DNA from: Verrucomicrobium sp. BvORR034
Lineage (GTDB): Bacteria; Verrucomicrobiota; Verrucomicrobiia; Verrucomicrobiales; Verrucomicrobiaceae
DNA length: 64,000 nucleotides
Direction of reading: 5' to 3'
NCBI RefSeq assembly: GCF_000739635.1
Contig: NZ_BATQ01000182.1
Span: 62,001 to 126,000, forward strand
A model generated the notes under the pieces. That model was not told where the DNA came from, did no database searches, and was given only the letters and a program-made list of their open reading frames with translations. A program made the position numbers and the translations under genes. Positions within the stretch are counted from its first letter, which is position 1. Every line of letters starts with the position of its first letter. Positions 56,345-64,000 of this stretch are shown here, piece by piece.

Positions 56345-59185
56345 ATGACCGGCAACATCACCCTCTGCTACAAGGACGAACTGCGCGCCTTCTCTCTTGA
56401 TAAAAAGGCGACCGTCATCGGCTCCTCGCCCTCGGCAGATTTGCAGATCCCGGCACCGGGCCTGGAACCCGCACACGCGACCCTCTCCTGGGAGGCCCGG
56501 GCCTCCACCTGGGTCCTGAGTGCCGGCACCCCCAATGCCCAGCGCACCCTGCGTCTGAACGGCCAGTCCCTCTCGACCGTGGCCCCTCTGGAAGACGGCG
56601 ACATCATCGAGATGCCGGACGTCTTGATCCGCTTCGGACTGACGTCGGCACAGCCCGTTTTCCGCGGCGTGACGACGGCGGAAATCCCCCTCAAAGGACT
56701 GCGCAAGGTGGTGTTCGGCCGCGCCAGTGGCGACACTTCTGGCGACCCCAAAGTGGACCTCGATGCCGAAGATTCCCGCGTCTCCCGAATCCACCTGGAG
56801 ATCGAACAACCTGAGTCGGGCGTGGCCTTCGCCTCTGACAAAAGTCAGACAGGCACCCTGCTCAACGGACAGCGTTTTGACCGTCGCCAGCTCATTGTGG
56901 GCGATCGCCTGAAGCTCGGCAGCTACACTTTTGAGTTCACCGGCACTTCGTTGCGCCAGGTTTCCGCCTTCGGCGGTGCCAAGGTCGAATCCCGGCATCT
57001 CACCTTCACGCTGCCGAATGGCCGCAACATCCTGAACGACGTCTCCCTCGACGTCACCCCCTGCTCCTTTGTGGGCATCCTCGGTGGGTCGGGACAGGGC
57101 AAGAGCACCCTGATGAACGCCCTCTGCGGGGTGAACCCCGCCAGCGCGGGCGAGGTGTACATCAACGGAGCCCGGCTGGGTGATCCGCGCCAGATGGCGG
57201 CCTCAGGCATCGGCTATGTGCCTCAGGATGACATCGTGCACCAGGAGCTCACGGTCACCGAGGCCATCACCTACAGCGCACAGTTGAAGCTCCCCTCCGG
57301 CACCCCTCGCAAGGCGGTGCGTGATCTCGTAGAGGAGACCATCGACCGCCTGGGTCTGGCTGAGCACAAGGAAAAGCGCATCTCCATGCTCTCGGGCGGC
57401 CAGCGCAAGCGCGTCAGCATCGCCACCGAGCTGCTGGCAAAGCCCAGCGTGCTTTTCCTGGATGAACCCTCCAGCGGCCTCGACCCGAAGACGGAATTTG
57501 ACCTCATGTCCCTCCTCCGCCGGCTGGCAGGCACGGACTGCACCGTCATCTGCACCACCCACGTGCTGGGGCGCGCTTACCTTTTTGATCAGCTGCTCTT
57601 CGTGCACGGGGGGCATGTCATCTTCAACGGCACGCCGGACGAGGCGGAGCGCTACTTCAAAGTCGAGCGCGGGCTCGATGAAATCTATCTGAAGGTGGGC
57701 GGTGATGAGACCCGCACCGCCGCCCAGTGGCGTCAGGAGTTCGAGGGCTCACGCCCCGAGGCCAAGCCTCTGGCCTATCTGCCCCCAGCCCAGGACGATC
57801 CCCTCCAGCAAGGCCGGCCCAAGTTGGGTCCCGGCTGGCTGCCCACCCTCTTCATCCAGCTGCGCCGCCAGTGGAGCATCCTCAAGGCGGACCTGCTCAA
57901 CCTGCTCTTCCTCCTCGCCCAGCCCGTCATCATTGCCGTGCTGGTCGGCTGGGTGGCGGACGACGCCGTGTTGCGGATGTTCCTGTGCATCGTGGCCACG
58001 CTCTGGTTCGGTTGCAGCAACGGTGCCCAGCAGATCGTGCGCGAGATATCCATCTTCCGACGCGAGCGCGTCTGCGGCCTGGGACTGAATGCCTACCTGC
58101 AGAGCAAGTATGCCTTCCTCACCTTCGTCACCGTTCTGCAGGCCATCGTCCTCTTCGTCGTCACGCTGGGCGTGGGTCATCTCCTGAACCCGCCCGACCT
58201 GAAAGCGGAAGATTTCCTGAAAAAGGCGACCGAACGGCTCACCCCCAAGGTCACGGCCGCCCAGGCACCGGATGCAAGTGGTGGCCAAGCCCCCGCCGTC
58301 TCGCTCGATGAGTTCGAGATCGTCACCGAGGAAACGAAGAACGCGCCCAACAACACCGCTCCCACCCCTGCACCGGTCGAAGTCGTCGCTCCGCCAGCTC
58401 CCAAGGGTCCCGGTTTCATCACCACCACGCTCCTGCGTGCCGCCCACTTCTTCGAGTTCGGCCAGAACCTTCTGGACACCACCGACCCCGGCGAAGGCAA
58501 ACCTCCGGGGCCGGACACGGGCATCAAGATGCTGGGCATCGGCATCACGGTCATGCTCTTGAAGCTGTTCGCGCTTTTCGCCGCCGCCTTTGTGGGTGTG
58601 GCTATCGGCCTCGCTATCTCTGCGCTCGTGCGCAACAGCACCCAGGCTGTCATGTGGGTGCCCCTGGTGTTGATTCCTCAAATCCTCTTTGGCGGATTCG
58701 TGGTGACCCGGCCAGAGATGACCGCCAGCGTGCGAATCGCCAGCACCATCGTCCCCAGCTTCTGCGCCCAGCGCATGATGGACGTGGCCGGCATCTACGG
58801 CCAGACCACGCCGCGCATCAGCAACCGCACAAAGTACCCCGTCTTCCTCACCCCCACTGGCGAGCAGGAATCTGTCACCTGGACAGAGGCTGGCAAGGAG
58901 TACACGGAGAAGTACGACAAGGTCTCCGACTGGAACGTGAGCTGGCAGAACCTCGTCGTCTTCCCCAATCGCGTGGGCCAGCACCACCACCTCTTCGCCA
59001 TGCGCCGTGGGGTGAAGGTGTACGACCAGTCCACAGAGCAGCGCAATGATGTGCGTTACGAAATGGGCACTCTCTTCCGCTTCGCCGACCCAGCCATCAG
59101 CTCCTTCCTCGTGCTCGGCGGCTGGATCGTCGCCTGCTACGGCATCACCATCTTCGGCCTCATCGGGAAACAGAAAGGGAAGTAG
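56345..59185 (+). CDS. ABCG-type ABC transporter with two FHA domains
   Basis: The 946-residue protein joins two N-terminal FHA domains (about 15-95 and 120-210, the second with the FHA residues VVFGRASGD and DSRVSRIHLEI) to an ABC ATPase (Walker A GILGGSGQGKSTLM near 243; signature LSGGQRKRVSIATEL; Walker B VLFLDEPSSGLDP) and an ABC-2 membrane domain. Its first helices are at about 520-550 (LLNLLFLLAQPVIIAVLVGW) and the rest from 740. A Pro/Ala/Thr-rich insert lies at about 640-690. FHA domains bind phosphothreonine, so the transporter is probably controlled by a Ser/Thr kinase. The substrate is unknown. ATG at 56345 lies six bases inside the divergent frame's leader but the upstream lipoprotein starts well away. 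Confidence 0.93.
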   Translation: MTGNITLCYKDELRAFSLDKKATVIGSSPSADLQIPAPGLEPAHATLSWEARASTWVLSAGTPNAQRTLRLNGQSLSTVAPLEDGDIIEMPDVLIRFGLTSAQPVFRGVTTAEIPLKGLRKVVFGRASGDTSGDPKVDLDAEDSRVSRIHLEIEQPESGVAFASDKSQTGTLLNGQRFDRRQLIVGDRLKLGSYTFEFTGTSLRQVSAFGGAKVESRHLTFTLPNGRNILNDVSLDVTPCSFVGILGGSGQGKSTLMNALCGVNPASAGEVYINGARLGDPRQMAASGIGYVPQDDIVHQELTVTEAITYSAQLKLPSGTPRKAVRDLVEETIDRLGLAEHKEKRISMLSGGQRKRVSIATELLAKPSVLFLDEPSSGLDPKTEFDLMSLLRRLAGTDCTVICTTHVLGRAYLFDQLLFVHGGHVIFNGTPDEAERYFKVERGLDEIYLKVGGDETRTAAQWRQEFEGSRPEAKPLAYLPPAQDDPLQQGRPKLGPGWLPTLFIQLRRQWSILKADLLNLLFLLAQPVIIAVLVGWVADDAVLRMFLCIVATLWFGCSNGAQQIVREISIFRRERVCGLGLNAYLQSKYAFLTFVTVLQAIVLFVVTLGVGHLLNPPDLKAEDFLKKATERLTPKVTAAQAPDASGGQAPAVSLDEFEIVTEETKNAPNNTAPTPAPVEVVAPPAPKGPGFITTTLLRAAHFFEFGQNLLDTTDPGEGKPPGPDTGIKMLGIGITVMLLKLFALFAAAFVGVAIGLAISALVRNSTQAVMWVPLVLIPQILFGGFVVTRPEMTASVRIASTIVPSFCAQRMMDVAGIYGQTTPRISNRTKYPVFLTPTGEQESVTWTEAGKEYTEKYDKVSDWNVSWQNLVVFPNRVGQHHHLFAMRRGVKVYDQSTEQRNDVRYEMGTLFRFADPAISSFLVLGGWIVACYGITIFGLIGKQKGK

Positions 59186-59189
59186 CGCC

Positions 59190-59342
59190 AGTGGTCAGCA
59201 AGCAGTTGGCAGTGGGCAGGGTGTTGGGGCCGCTCCGATTCATTTCCACGTGTCGCCCGCCTTCGAAAACTGCATTCCCTTCAGCCTATCGACCTCCTCC
59301 TGCTCCAGATTACTGCCCACTGATAACTGTCCACTGCCCACT
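59190..59342. repeat. Inverted repeat CAGTGGTCAG / CAGTGGGCAG family
   Basis: The 165-base gap between the transporter stop and the mgsA start begins with CAGTGGTCAGCAAGCAGTTG then GCAGTGGGCAG (to 59219) and ends with CTGCCCACTGATAACTGTCC then ACTGCCCACTG. The two ends are complementary over about 30 bases, again spanning nearly the full gap. Confidence 0.8.
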
Positions 59343-59350
59343 GAACCCCC

Positions 59351-59812
59351 ATGCCAACCATCGGTCTCGTCGCTCATGATCACTGCAAAGATAACCTGCT
59401 CGCCTGGGCGCAGAAGCACAGGGAGCAGCTTCAAGGCTGGACTCTCTGCGCCACGGGCACGACGGGAGGCCTTCTGGAGAAGGAACTGGGGCTGCCAGTG
59501 CGCCGATTCTTAAGCGGGCCGCTGGGGGGCGACCTTCAGATCGGCACGGAGATCGCCGAGGGCCGCATGGAGCTCCTGATCTTCTTCTGGGATCCCCTCT
59601 CCGCCCAGCCGCATGATCCAGATGTGAAAGCCCTGCTGCGCGTGGCTGTCCTGTGGAACGTGCCAGTGGCCATGAATGAGGCCGGTGCCGACCTATTGCT
59701 CATCGGTCTGGCGCAGGGAACCTACCAGCGCTTCATCCCAGACCACACGAACTATCGCGCTGTCCGGGAGCTCCAGGCCGCCAGCCTGCGCGCCGCCTCA
59801 TCGGGCTGCTGA
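59351..59812 (+). CDS. mgsA: Methylglyoxal synthase
   Basis: The 153-residue protein matches MgsA throughout: [17 protein letters not shown] with the phosphate-binding His and Lys, [31 protein letters not shown] with the catalytic Asp, [20 protein letters not shown] and [15 protein letters not shown]. It converts dihydroxyacetone phosphate to methylglyoxal and phosphate, bypassing lower glycolysis when phosphate is short. Length is the family norm. Its last 15 bases overlap the end of the convergent sulfatase gene. It is not in an obvious operon. Confidence 0.97.
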   Translation: MPTIGLVAHDHCKDNLLAWAQKHREQLQGWTLCATGTTGGLLEKELGLPVRRFLSGPLGGDLQIGTEIAEGRMELLIFFWDPLSAQPHDPDVKALLRVAVLWNVPVAMNEAGADLLLIGLAQGTYQRFIPDHTNYRAVRELQAASLRAASSGC

Positions 59813-61165
59813 TTTCAACTCCTCGAACCGCTTCCGAAGTTCCGCCAGCCGCGAAGACTGCGCAGTGTCGTTAGCAAGGTTGTATTCCTCTTTGGGGTCC
59901 GCCTTCAGGTCGAAGAGCTCCTCGTATTTGAAGTCAGGCCAGAGGAGGTACTTCACGTCTTTCCGCACGAGCGCTTCTGACGCCGGGATAAAATCCACGC
60001 TGCGGAGCGTGGTGTGTTCATAGAAGAACTCCTGCCGCCAGGCCGGCGGGGCCGCAGCAAGATACAGCGGGGCAAAGTCCTGCCCCTGCATGGTGGCAGG
60101 CGCCTTGATGCCTGTGGCCGCCAGGATGGTGGGGGCCAGGTCCACATTGAGTACGAACTCATCATTCGTACCGCCACGACGGGCCTCCGGGGTGCGAGGA
60201 TCGCGCACGATCAACGGCACGCGGATGCTCTCCTCATACGGGTACCACTTGTCTGCCAGACCGTGCTCCCCGTGAAAGTAGCCGTTGTCCGTGGTGAAGA
60301 TCACCAGGGTGCGGTCCAGCACCCCTTGAGACTTGAGCGCCTCCAGCACCTTGCCACAGGCAGTGTCCACCTCCGTAGCCATGCGGTAGTAGGCCTTCAT
60401 GTACTCCTGGTATTTCTCCGGCGTGTCGAAGCGCCAGTGCCAGCGGTTGCGACCTTCGTTCTTTTCGTTGGCGATGAAGGGAGGCAGCTTTATGAAGTGT
60501 GCCTCTGTGGCTGTCGCAGGCACGGGCACCTGCACCTCCTTGTACAGGGATTCACTCTCCGGCTGGTAGAGATACTGTTTCGGATTCTGGTCTTCCGCAT
60601 GGGTGGCAAAGAAGGCCAGAGTGAGGCAGAAGGGTTTGTCCTTGGGCCGCGTGTTGAGGAACTCCAAGGCGTCTTTCTGATTCTTCTGCGTCACGTGCAC
60701 AGTGCTTCCGTCAGGCTCTTTGATGAAATGCCTCCCGCTGTAAGAGCGGCCGAAGTCGAAAGCCTCCTGCGGAAACTTGCCGTTGTGCCACTTGCCGACA
60801 TGACCCACCCAATAACCCTGCCCACGCAGCAAACCCGGATAGGTCTCGCTCATGGGTGTCTTGAACATTTGGAATGCGGGATTGCCATGCCGTGACATCC
60901 ATTGACCCGTGAACAGCGTGGCCCGGCTCACACCGCAGATGGAGGTGGTCACGCAGGCCCGCGTGAACCGCGTCCCCTCCGTAGCCAGGCGGTCCAGATT
61001 CGGCGTCTTCACGACCGGATTGCCTGCGCATCCCAGGGTGTCAAAACGCCAGTCGTCCGCATAGAGCACCACCACATTCAAAGGCCCGGCCTCCGCCGCA
61101 CCCAGTCGGGGCGCAGCCCACAAAGCGATCAACGACAACAGGAGGACGGACAAGTGATGACGCAT
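59798..61165 (-). CDS. Sulfatase (type I, formylglycine-dependent)
   Basis: The 455-residue protein has a signal peptide (to about 24, LGAAEAG). The sulfatase core has [20 protein letters not shown] (metal Asp residues), the formylglycine motif written [11 protein letters not shown] (Cys, with Val instead of the usual Pro), [11 protein letters not shown] and a [20 protein letters not shown] metal block. Sequence-to-structure: the C-x-P-S-R to C-G-V-S-R change is found in sulfatases of this phylum. The enzyme would remove sulfate from glycans, probably algal or host polysaccharides, in the periplasm. The next sulfatase gene is 75 bases upstream on the same strand. Its 3' end overlaps mgsA by 15 bases. 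Confidence 0.93.
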   Translation of the reverse strand: MRHHLSVLLLSLIALWAAPRLGAAEAGPLNVVVLYADDWRFDTLGCAGNPVVKTPNLDRLATEGTRFTRACVTTSICGVSRATLFTGQWMSRHGNPAFQMFKTPMSETYPGLLRGQGYWVGHVGKWHNGKFPQEAFDFGRSYSGRHFIKEPDGSTVHVTQKNQKDALEFLNTRPKDKPFCLTLAFFATHAEDQNPKQYLYQPESESLYKEVQVPVPATATEAHFIKLPPFIANEKNEGRNRWHWRFDTPEKYQEYMKAYYRMATEVDTACGKVLEALKSQGVLDRTLVIFTTDNGYFHGEHGLADKWYPYEESIRVPLIVRDPRTPEARRGGTNDEFVLNVDLAPTILAATGIKAPATMQGQDFAPLYLAAAPPAWRQEFFYEHTTLRSVDFIPASEALVRKDVKYLLWPDFKYEELFDLKADPKEEYNLANDTAQSSRLAELRKRFEELKSAAR

Positions 61166-61239
61166 AGCAGGGAGCGGTCGGGCGATGATGAGGGGTTCGG
61201 TCTGCCCACTCCCTCAGTTCTCAATGCCATGACGGGCGG

Positions 61240-62661
61240 TCAGTTCGTCTTGGGAACGTCGCCACCCGGAGCTTTGTTGCCAGCCTTTTTGTTGGGCCCA
61301 GCGGCACGACCGCCCCGCATGGGGAAGTCCGCAGAGTCCACCCGGGCGCTCTTCATCAACTCCAGTGCCCGGCTCACCCGGTCTGGATGCGCGGCCGCCA
61401 CATTGTGCGCCTCGCCCTCATCGGTCGCCAGGTCATAGAGCTCCACCGGCTGGTTGGGACCGTTGCGCACGGCCTTCCAGTTTTTGTCAAAGCGCAGCGC
61501 CTGGATGGAGGCATTCTCATGCAACTCCCAGTAGAAATACTCCCGCTGCGGAGCAGGGCCCCCTTTCAGGAATGAAACGAGTGACAGACCGTCAGGCTTG
61601 TACCCAGATGGCAGTTTGGCGCCCGCCAGATCCGCCGCCGTGGGGAGAAAATCCCAAAAGGCCCAAGGCTCATCCGAAACCCGGCCCGCCGGAATCGCAC
61701 CGGGCCAGCGGGCGATCGAAGCCTGCCGCAATCCGCCTTCATACATACCGCGCTTGAAACCCCGCAACTTGCCGCCCATCGCCTGGTCAAACAAGCGGCC
61801 CAGCTCCGAATCCGGTGGGAAAGAGGAACCGTTGTCTCCAGAGGTCATGACCAGCGTGTTCTCATCGATCTTGAGTTCCTTGAGCAGGTCCAGCAGACGC
61901 CCCACATCACTGTCCAGCCGCGTCACCATCGCGGCATACGCCTTCTGCGTGGGCGTCCAGTCTTTCTGATCGGCATAGATGCCCAGGTTGTCGATCTCAT
62001 AGTCTCCATGGGGCAGAGTGATGGCGTAGAACAGGAAAAACGGCTGGTCTGGAGCCTTGCGCTTCTGTTCGCGGACCCATTTCAGACTCTCGTTGGCAAA
62101 CAGATCCTGCACATACGTCTTGCCATCCAGTTCCACCTGCTGGTCATCGTTCCAGATGTAAGGCGGAAAGTAGTCGTGCGCCTTGCGCTGGCAGTTGTGG
62201 CCATAGAAGTGGTCGAATCCCTTCTTCAACGGACTGCCGGTGGTGTCAAACATGCCCATCCCCCACTTCCCCACGCAGGCCGTGGCATAACCCGCCCCCT
62301 TCAGGACCTGGGCTACCGTCACCGTTTCGGCCGGCAACGGCATCTGCCCCTCCGGCTTGATCTCCCGGTTGGCCCGGATCGGGCAGTGGCCCATGTGCAG
62401 CCCGGTCATCAGCGACGAGCGTGAAGGCGCGCACACACTGGTGCCGCAATAGGCCTGCGTGAACCGAGTCCCTTCCGCCGCCATGCGATCCAGGTTCGGC
62501 GTCTTGATCAGCTTCTGGCCGTAACACCCCAAGTCCCCTTGGGCAAGATCGTCACTGAGGATGTAGATGATATTTGGCGGTGGTGCGGCGTGCACGACGG
62601 CCTGATTCGCCGAGAGCAGGGCAACACCGAAGCAGAGAAAGAGGAGGTTGCGCAGAAACAT
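61240..62661 (-). CDS. Sulfatase (type I, formylglycine-dependent)
   Basis: From ATG 62661 ([20 protein letters not shown]) the protein has 473 residues and a signal peptide ending near HAA. The upstream 68 codons of the open frame are not protein-like. The sulfatase motifs are [20 protein letters not shown], the canonical [11 protein letters not shown] (formylglycine site), [10 protein letters not shown] and [14 protein letters not shown]. The C-terminal tail is basic ([20 protein letters not shown]). Together with the second sulfatase downstream it suggests use of a sulfated polysaccharide. No adjacent anaerobic maturase or FGE gene is in the window. Confidence 0.95.
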   Translation of the reverse strand: MFLRNLLFLCFGVALLSANQAVVHAAPPPNIIYILSDDLAQGDLGCYGQKLIKTPNLDRMAAEGTRFTQAYCGTSVCAPSRSSLMTGLHMGHCPIRANREIKPEGQMPLPAETVTVAQVLKGAGYATACVGKWGMGMFDTTGSPLKKGFDHFYGHNCQRKAHDYFPPYIWNDDQQVELDGKTYVQDLFANESLKWVREQKRKAPDQPFFLFYAITLPHGDYEIDNLGIYADQKDWTPTQKAYAAMVTRLDSDVGRLLDLLKELKIDENTLVMTSGDNGSSFPPDSELGRLFDQAMGGKLRGFKRGMYEGGLRQASIARWPGAIPAGRVSDEPWAFWDFLPTAADLAGAKLPSGYKPDGLSLVSFLKGGPAPQREYFYWELHENASIQALRFDKNWKAVRNGPNQPVELYDLATDEGEAHNVAAAHPDRVSRALELMKSARVDSADFPMRGGRAAGPNKKAGNKAPGGDVPKTN

Positions 62662-62819
62662 GGACGTAGGGAACGAAGGGTTTGAGCGGATCTTGTGATC
62701 AAGTCGTTTGTCAGGCCGGGATCCGAGTCTAAACGAACCCCTCACAAAGTGATGCGCTCTGGATGCGAAGTGGGACCCGAGCGACGTGGCGATTGCGAGG
62801 GAGGCCAGCTCGTGTTTCA

Positions 62820-63335
62820 ATGGCACAAATGATTGACCGGGGGCCCTGCAAAACGTGTGGCGCAATGATTCTGCCCGCGACCGCAGATAGACATCAAGGT
62901 CAATGCGGGACCTGTGCCAAGCTCACGAAACCAGCGCAATCTTCCCAGAGCATTTTTTGCTTGATCGTCGAGTCGGCTCAGGTGCTGGGCCATCTGCTCA
63001 TTTTGCCCTTCTTGCCTGGTTGGGCTTTAGCAAGATCACTCTGGTACCGGTGGCGGTTTCCCTACAGCGCTCGCACCTTGGAGAAGGCTGTTGCAGCAGT
63101 CCAAGAACGAGCTTCAACGGTGGACAGCTACGTGCAGGGAGTCCTACGCGGGTATATCAGCGATGCCCCCATCTTCAATGGCTTTGCCCAAAACGACGCC
63201 TTCCTTCAGGGCAGGACTGATGGGGGCCTGCTTCGCAGGGGAGAAATCGCGTTTGAAGAAATTCCAACCCAGCACGTGACTGAGACAGTCAATGGTGGGC
63301 TGATCCTCTGGGTGGCGAATCGTATCTCGCAATGA
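62820..63335 (+). CDS. Zinc-ribbon and membrane-helix protein, unknown
   Basis: From ATG 62820 ([20 protein letters not shown]) the protein has 171 residues. An N-terminal ribbon with two C-x2-C pairs (CKTCG and CGTCAK) could bind zinc. A hydrophobic region ([20 protein letters not shown]) is a probable single membrane segment. The remainder is soluble and helical. I do not know the family. The stop overlaps the next gene's start by four bases, suggesting coupled translation of a two-protein membrane unit. A start at 62829 is also possible. Confidence 0.7.
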   Translation: MAQMIDRGPCKTCGAMILPATADRHQGQCGTCAKLTKPAQSSQSIFCLIVESAQVLGHLLILPFLPGWALARSLWYRWRFPYSARTLEKAVAAVQERASTVDSYVQGVLRGYISDAPIFNGFAQNDAFLQGRTDGGLLRRGEIAFEEIPTQHVTETVNGGLILWVANRISQ

Positions 63336-63838
63336 CCTCCAGCCACATGAGCACTGCGCCACCCCCCGAGCATCCGACCACCACGAGCACTGGTAGAATG
63401 GACTGGTTGTCGTCCTTGTTGTTGTTTTTCCCCGCGTCTTTCGCGGCATCGTACTACGGCGGGCAAGTGCAGACTTTAAGGCTTCCCTTCGCGAGCTTTG
63501 CCATCACCTCACACGTGTGGATGGTGTTCTGTTTCCTCATCCTTCCCCTGATAGTTTCAGGTTGGCGAGCACGACTGCTGAGATTTCTCCCACATCTCCT
63601 CGGCATCGTCTGCCTGATGTCGCCCATGATCATCTTGAAATGCGGTGCGGTGGACATCCCCCTCAAGCCAAAGCTCACCCAGCAGGAACAGAGAGAAATC
63701 GCCTCGCGGTTCCACTTTCCCACAGTGATCTCCAGCAGTTCGAGCAAGGGTCAAAGCCTGTACCTGCGACGGTCAGACTACACTCCGACGGTAAAGCAGA
63801 CGTTGCAGGATCTTGGGCTGCTTGCGAACGATGAATAG
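63332..63838 (+). CDS. Membrane protein of unknown function
   Basis: The 168-residue protein has about three hydrophobic helices: SSLLLFFPASFAASYYGG, VWMVFCFLILPLIVSGW and LPHLLGIVCLMSPMIILK. A soluble C-terminal tail follows (TQQEQREIASRFHFPTVISS). A Thr/Pro-rich N-terminus precedes the first helix. No family is recognised. The start overlaps the zinc-ribbon gene by four bases (ATGA), so the two are expected to be translated together. ATG 63347 (MSTAPPPEH) is an alternative start. Confidence 0.7.
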   Translation: MTSSHMSTAPPPEHPTTTSTGRMDWLSSLLLFFPASFAASYYGGQVQTLRLPFASFAITSHVWMVFCFLILPLIVSGWRARLLRFLPHLLGIVCLMSPMIILKCGAVDIPLKPKLTQQEQREIASRFHFPTVISSSSSKGQSLYLRRSDYTPTVKQTLQDLGLLANDE

Positions 63839-63877
63839 GCCGTCCTCCTGCCCAACTGCAATTCCCACCTCTTGAAC

Positions 63878-64000
63878 ATGACCCATCCAGCCCCAAGGGA
63901 CAGATGCTTGATGCTTATTCGCGAAGCCATCTCTGCGGACGCCCCTGATGTGGCATCACTCTACCGCGAACTTGTCAGCGATCCGAATCTCTGCGTGCTG
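63878..64000 (+). CDS. GNAT family N-acetyltransferase (partial, 5' end)
   Basis: Only 41 codons are in the window. After a 12-residue leader, the frame reads LIREAISADAPDVASLYREL and VSDPNLCVL, the usual first strand and helix of GNAT acetyltransferases (IR.A...D...L..L). The acetyl-CoA-binding Q/R-x-x-G-x-G/A motif would lie beyond the right edge. An in-frame ATG at 63911 (MLIREAI) may be the true start. Confidence 0.75.
   Translation, partial: MTHPAPRDRCLMLIREAISADAPDVASLYRELVSDPNLCVL

Overview
The window looks like a chromosomal piece from a high-GC member of the Verrucomicrobiota, possibly near Verrucomicrobium, Roseimicrobium or Prosthecobacter. This is an inference from gene content: secreted formylglycine sulfatases, a CE15 glucuronoyl esterase, an alginate-export-type porin, a DUF4331-like/catalase-like fusion, the DUF5682/DUF5691/MoxR/VWA cluster, and intergenic spaces filled with long imperfect palindromes. 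No rRNA or phylogenetic marker is present to prove it. All calls come from reading translations and motifs; no database search was run.

Layout. 0-5.7 kb: end of a patatin-like gene, a DUF4331/catalase-like membrane protein, an MBL hydrolase, a hexose-phosphate mutarotase and a small exported Dabb-like protein. 5.8-10.7 kb: an L,D-transpeptidase lipoprotein and a glycan-type group (two GT2 glycosyltransferases around a PhyH-like dioxygenase). 10.9-17.8 kb: M32 carboxypeptidase, a low-GC 947-residue HD plus GHKL-ATPase protein that looks acquired, a DEDDh exonuclease and a DEAD-box helicase. 18.5-23.0 kb: minus-strand unit of isochorismatase-like hydrolase, ABM-domain membrane protein, amidohydrolase and porin. 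23.4-28.2 kb: a NarL-type two-component pair behind a CE15 esterase. 28.3-36.0 kb: a five-gene plus-strand cluster (SWIM protein, DUF5691, MoxR AAA+, DUF5682, VWA), a probable ATP-dependent chaperone/conflict-type system of unknown purpose.

37.5-53.2 kb is a 15.7 kb integrative element inserted in the 3' end of a tRNA-Gln(CUG) gene. It is bounded by 46-bp direct repeats with one mismatch. Its genes include a tyrosine recombinase, a replication module (CHC2 primase-like protein, RepA-like ATPase, iteron/hairpin locus), an ERCC4 nuclease, a partial phage morphogenesis set (tape measure, S49 protease, scaffold-like protein), a cluster of small HTH regulators with palindromic operators, decayed phage fragments, and a VapBC45-like DUF433/PIN-like toxin-antitoxin pair next to the tRNA end. 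No terminase, portal or recognisable major capsid gene is visible, so it is either a satellite-like element or a decayed prophage.

53.2-64 kb returns to the core chromosome: two tRNA-Gln genes, an S41 protease, two small lipoproteins, a double-FHA/ABCG-type transporter, methylglyoxal synthase, two sulfatases, two small membrane proteins and the start of a GNAT acetyltransferase.

Many intergenic gaps hold long inverted repeats of several families. Several abut or supply the stop codon of the neighbouring gene, and this is the most distinctive non-coding signal of the window.
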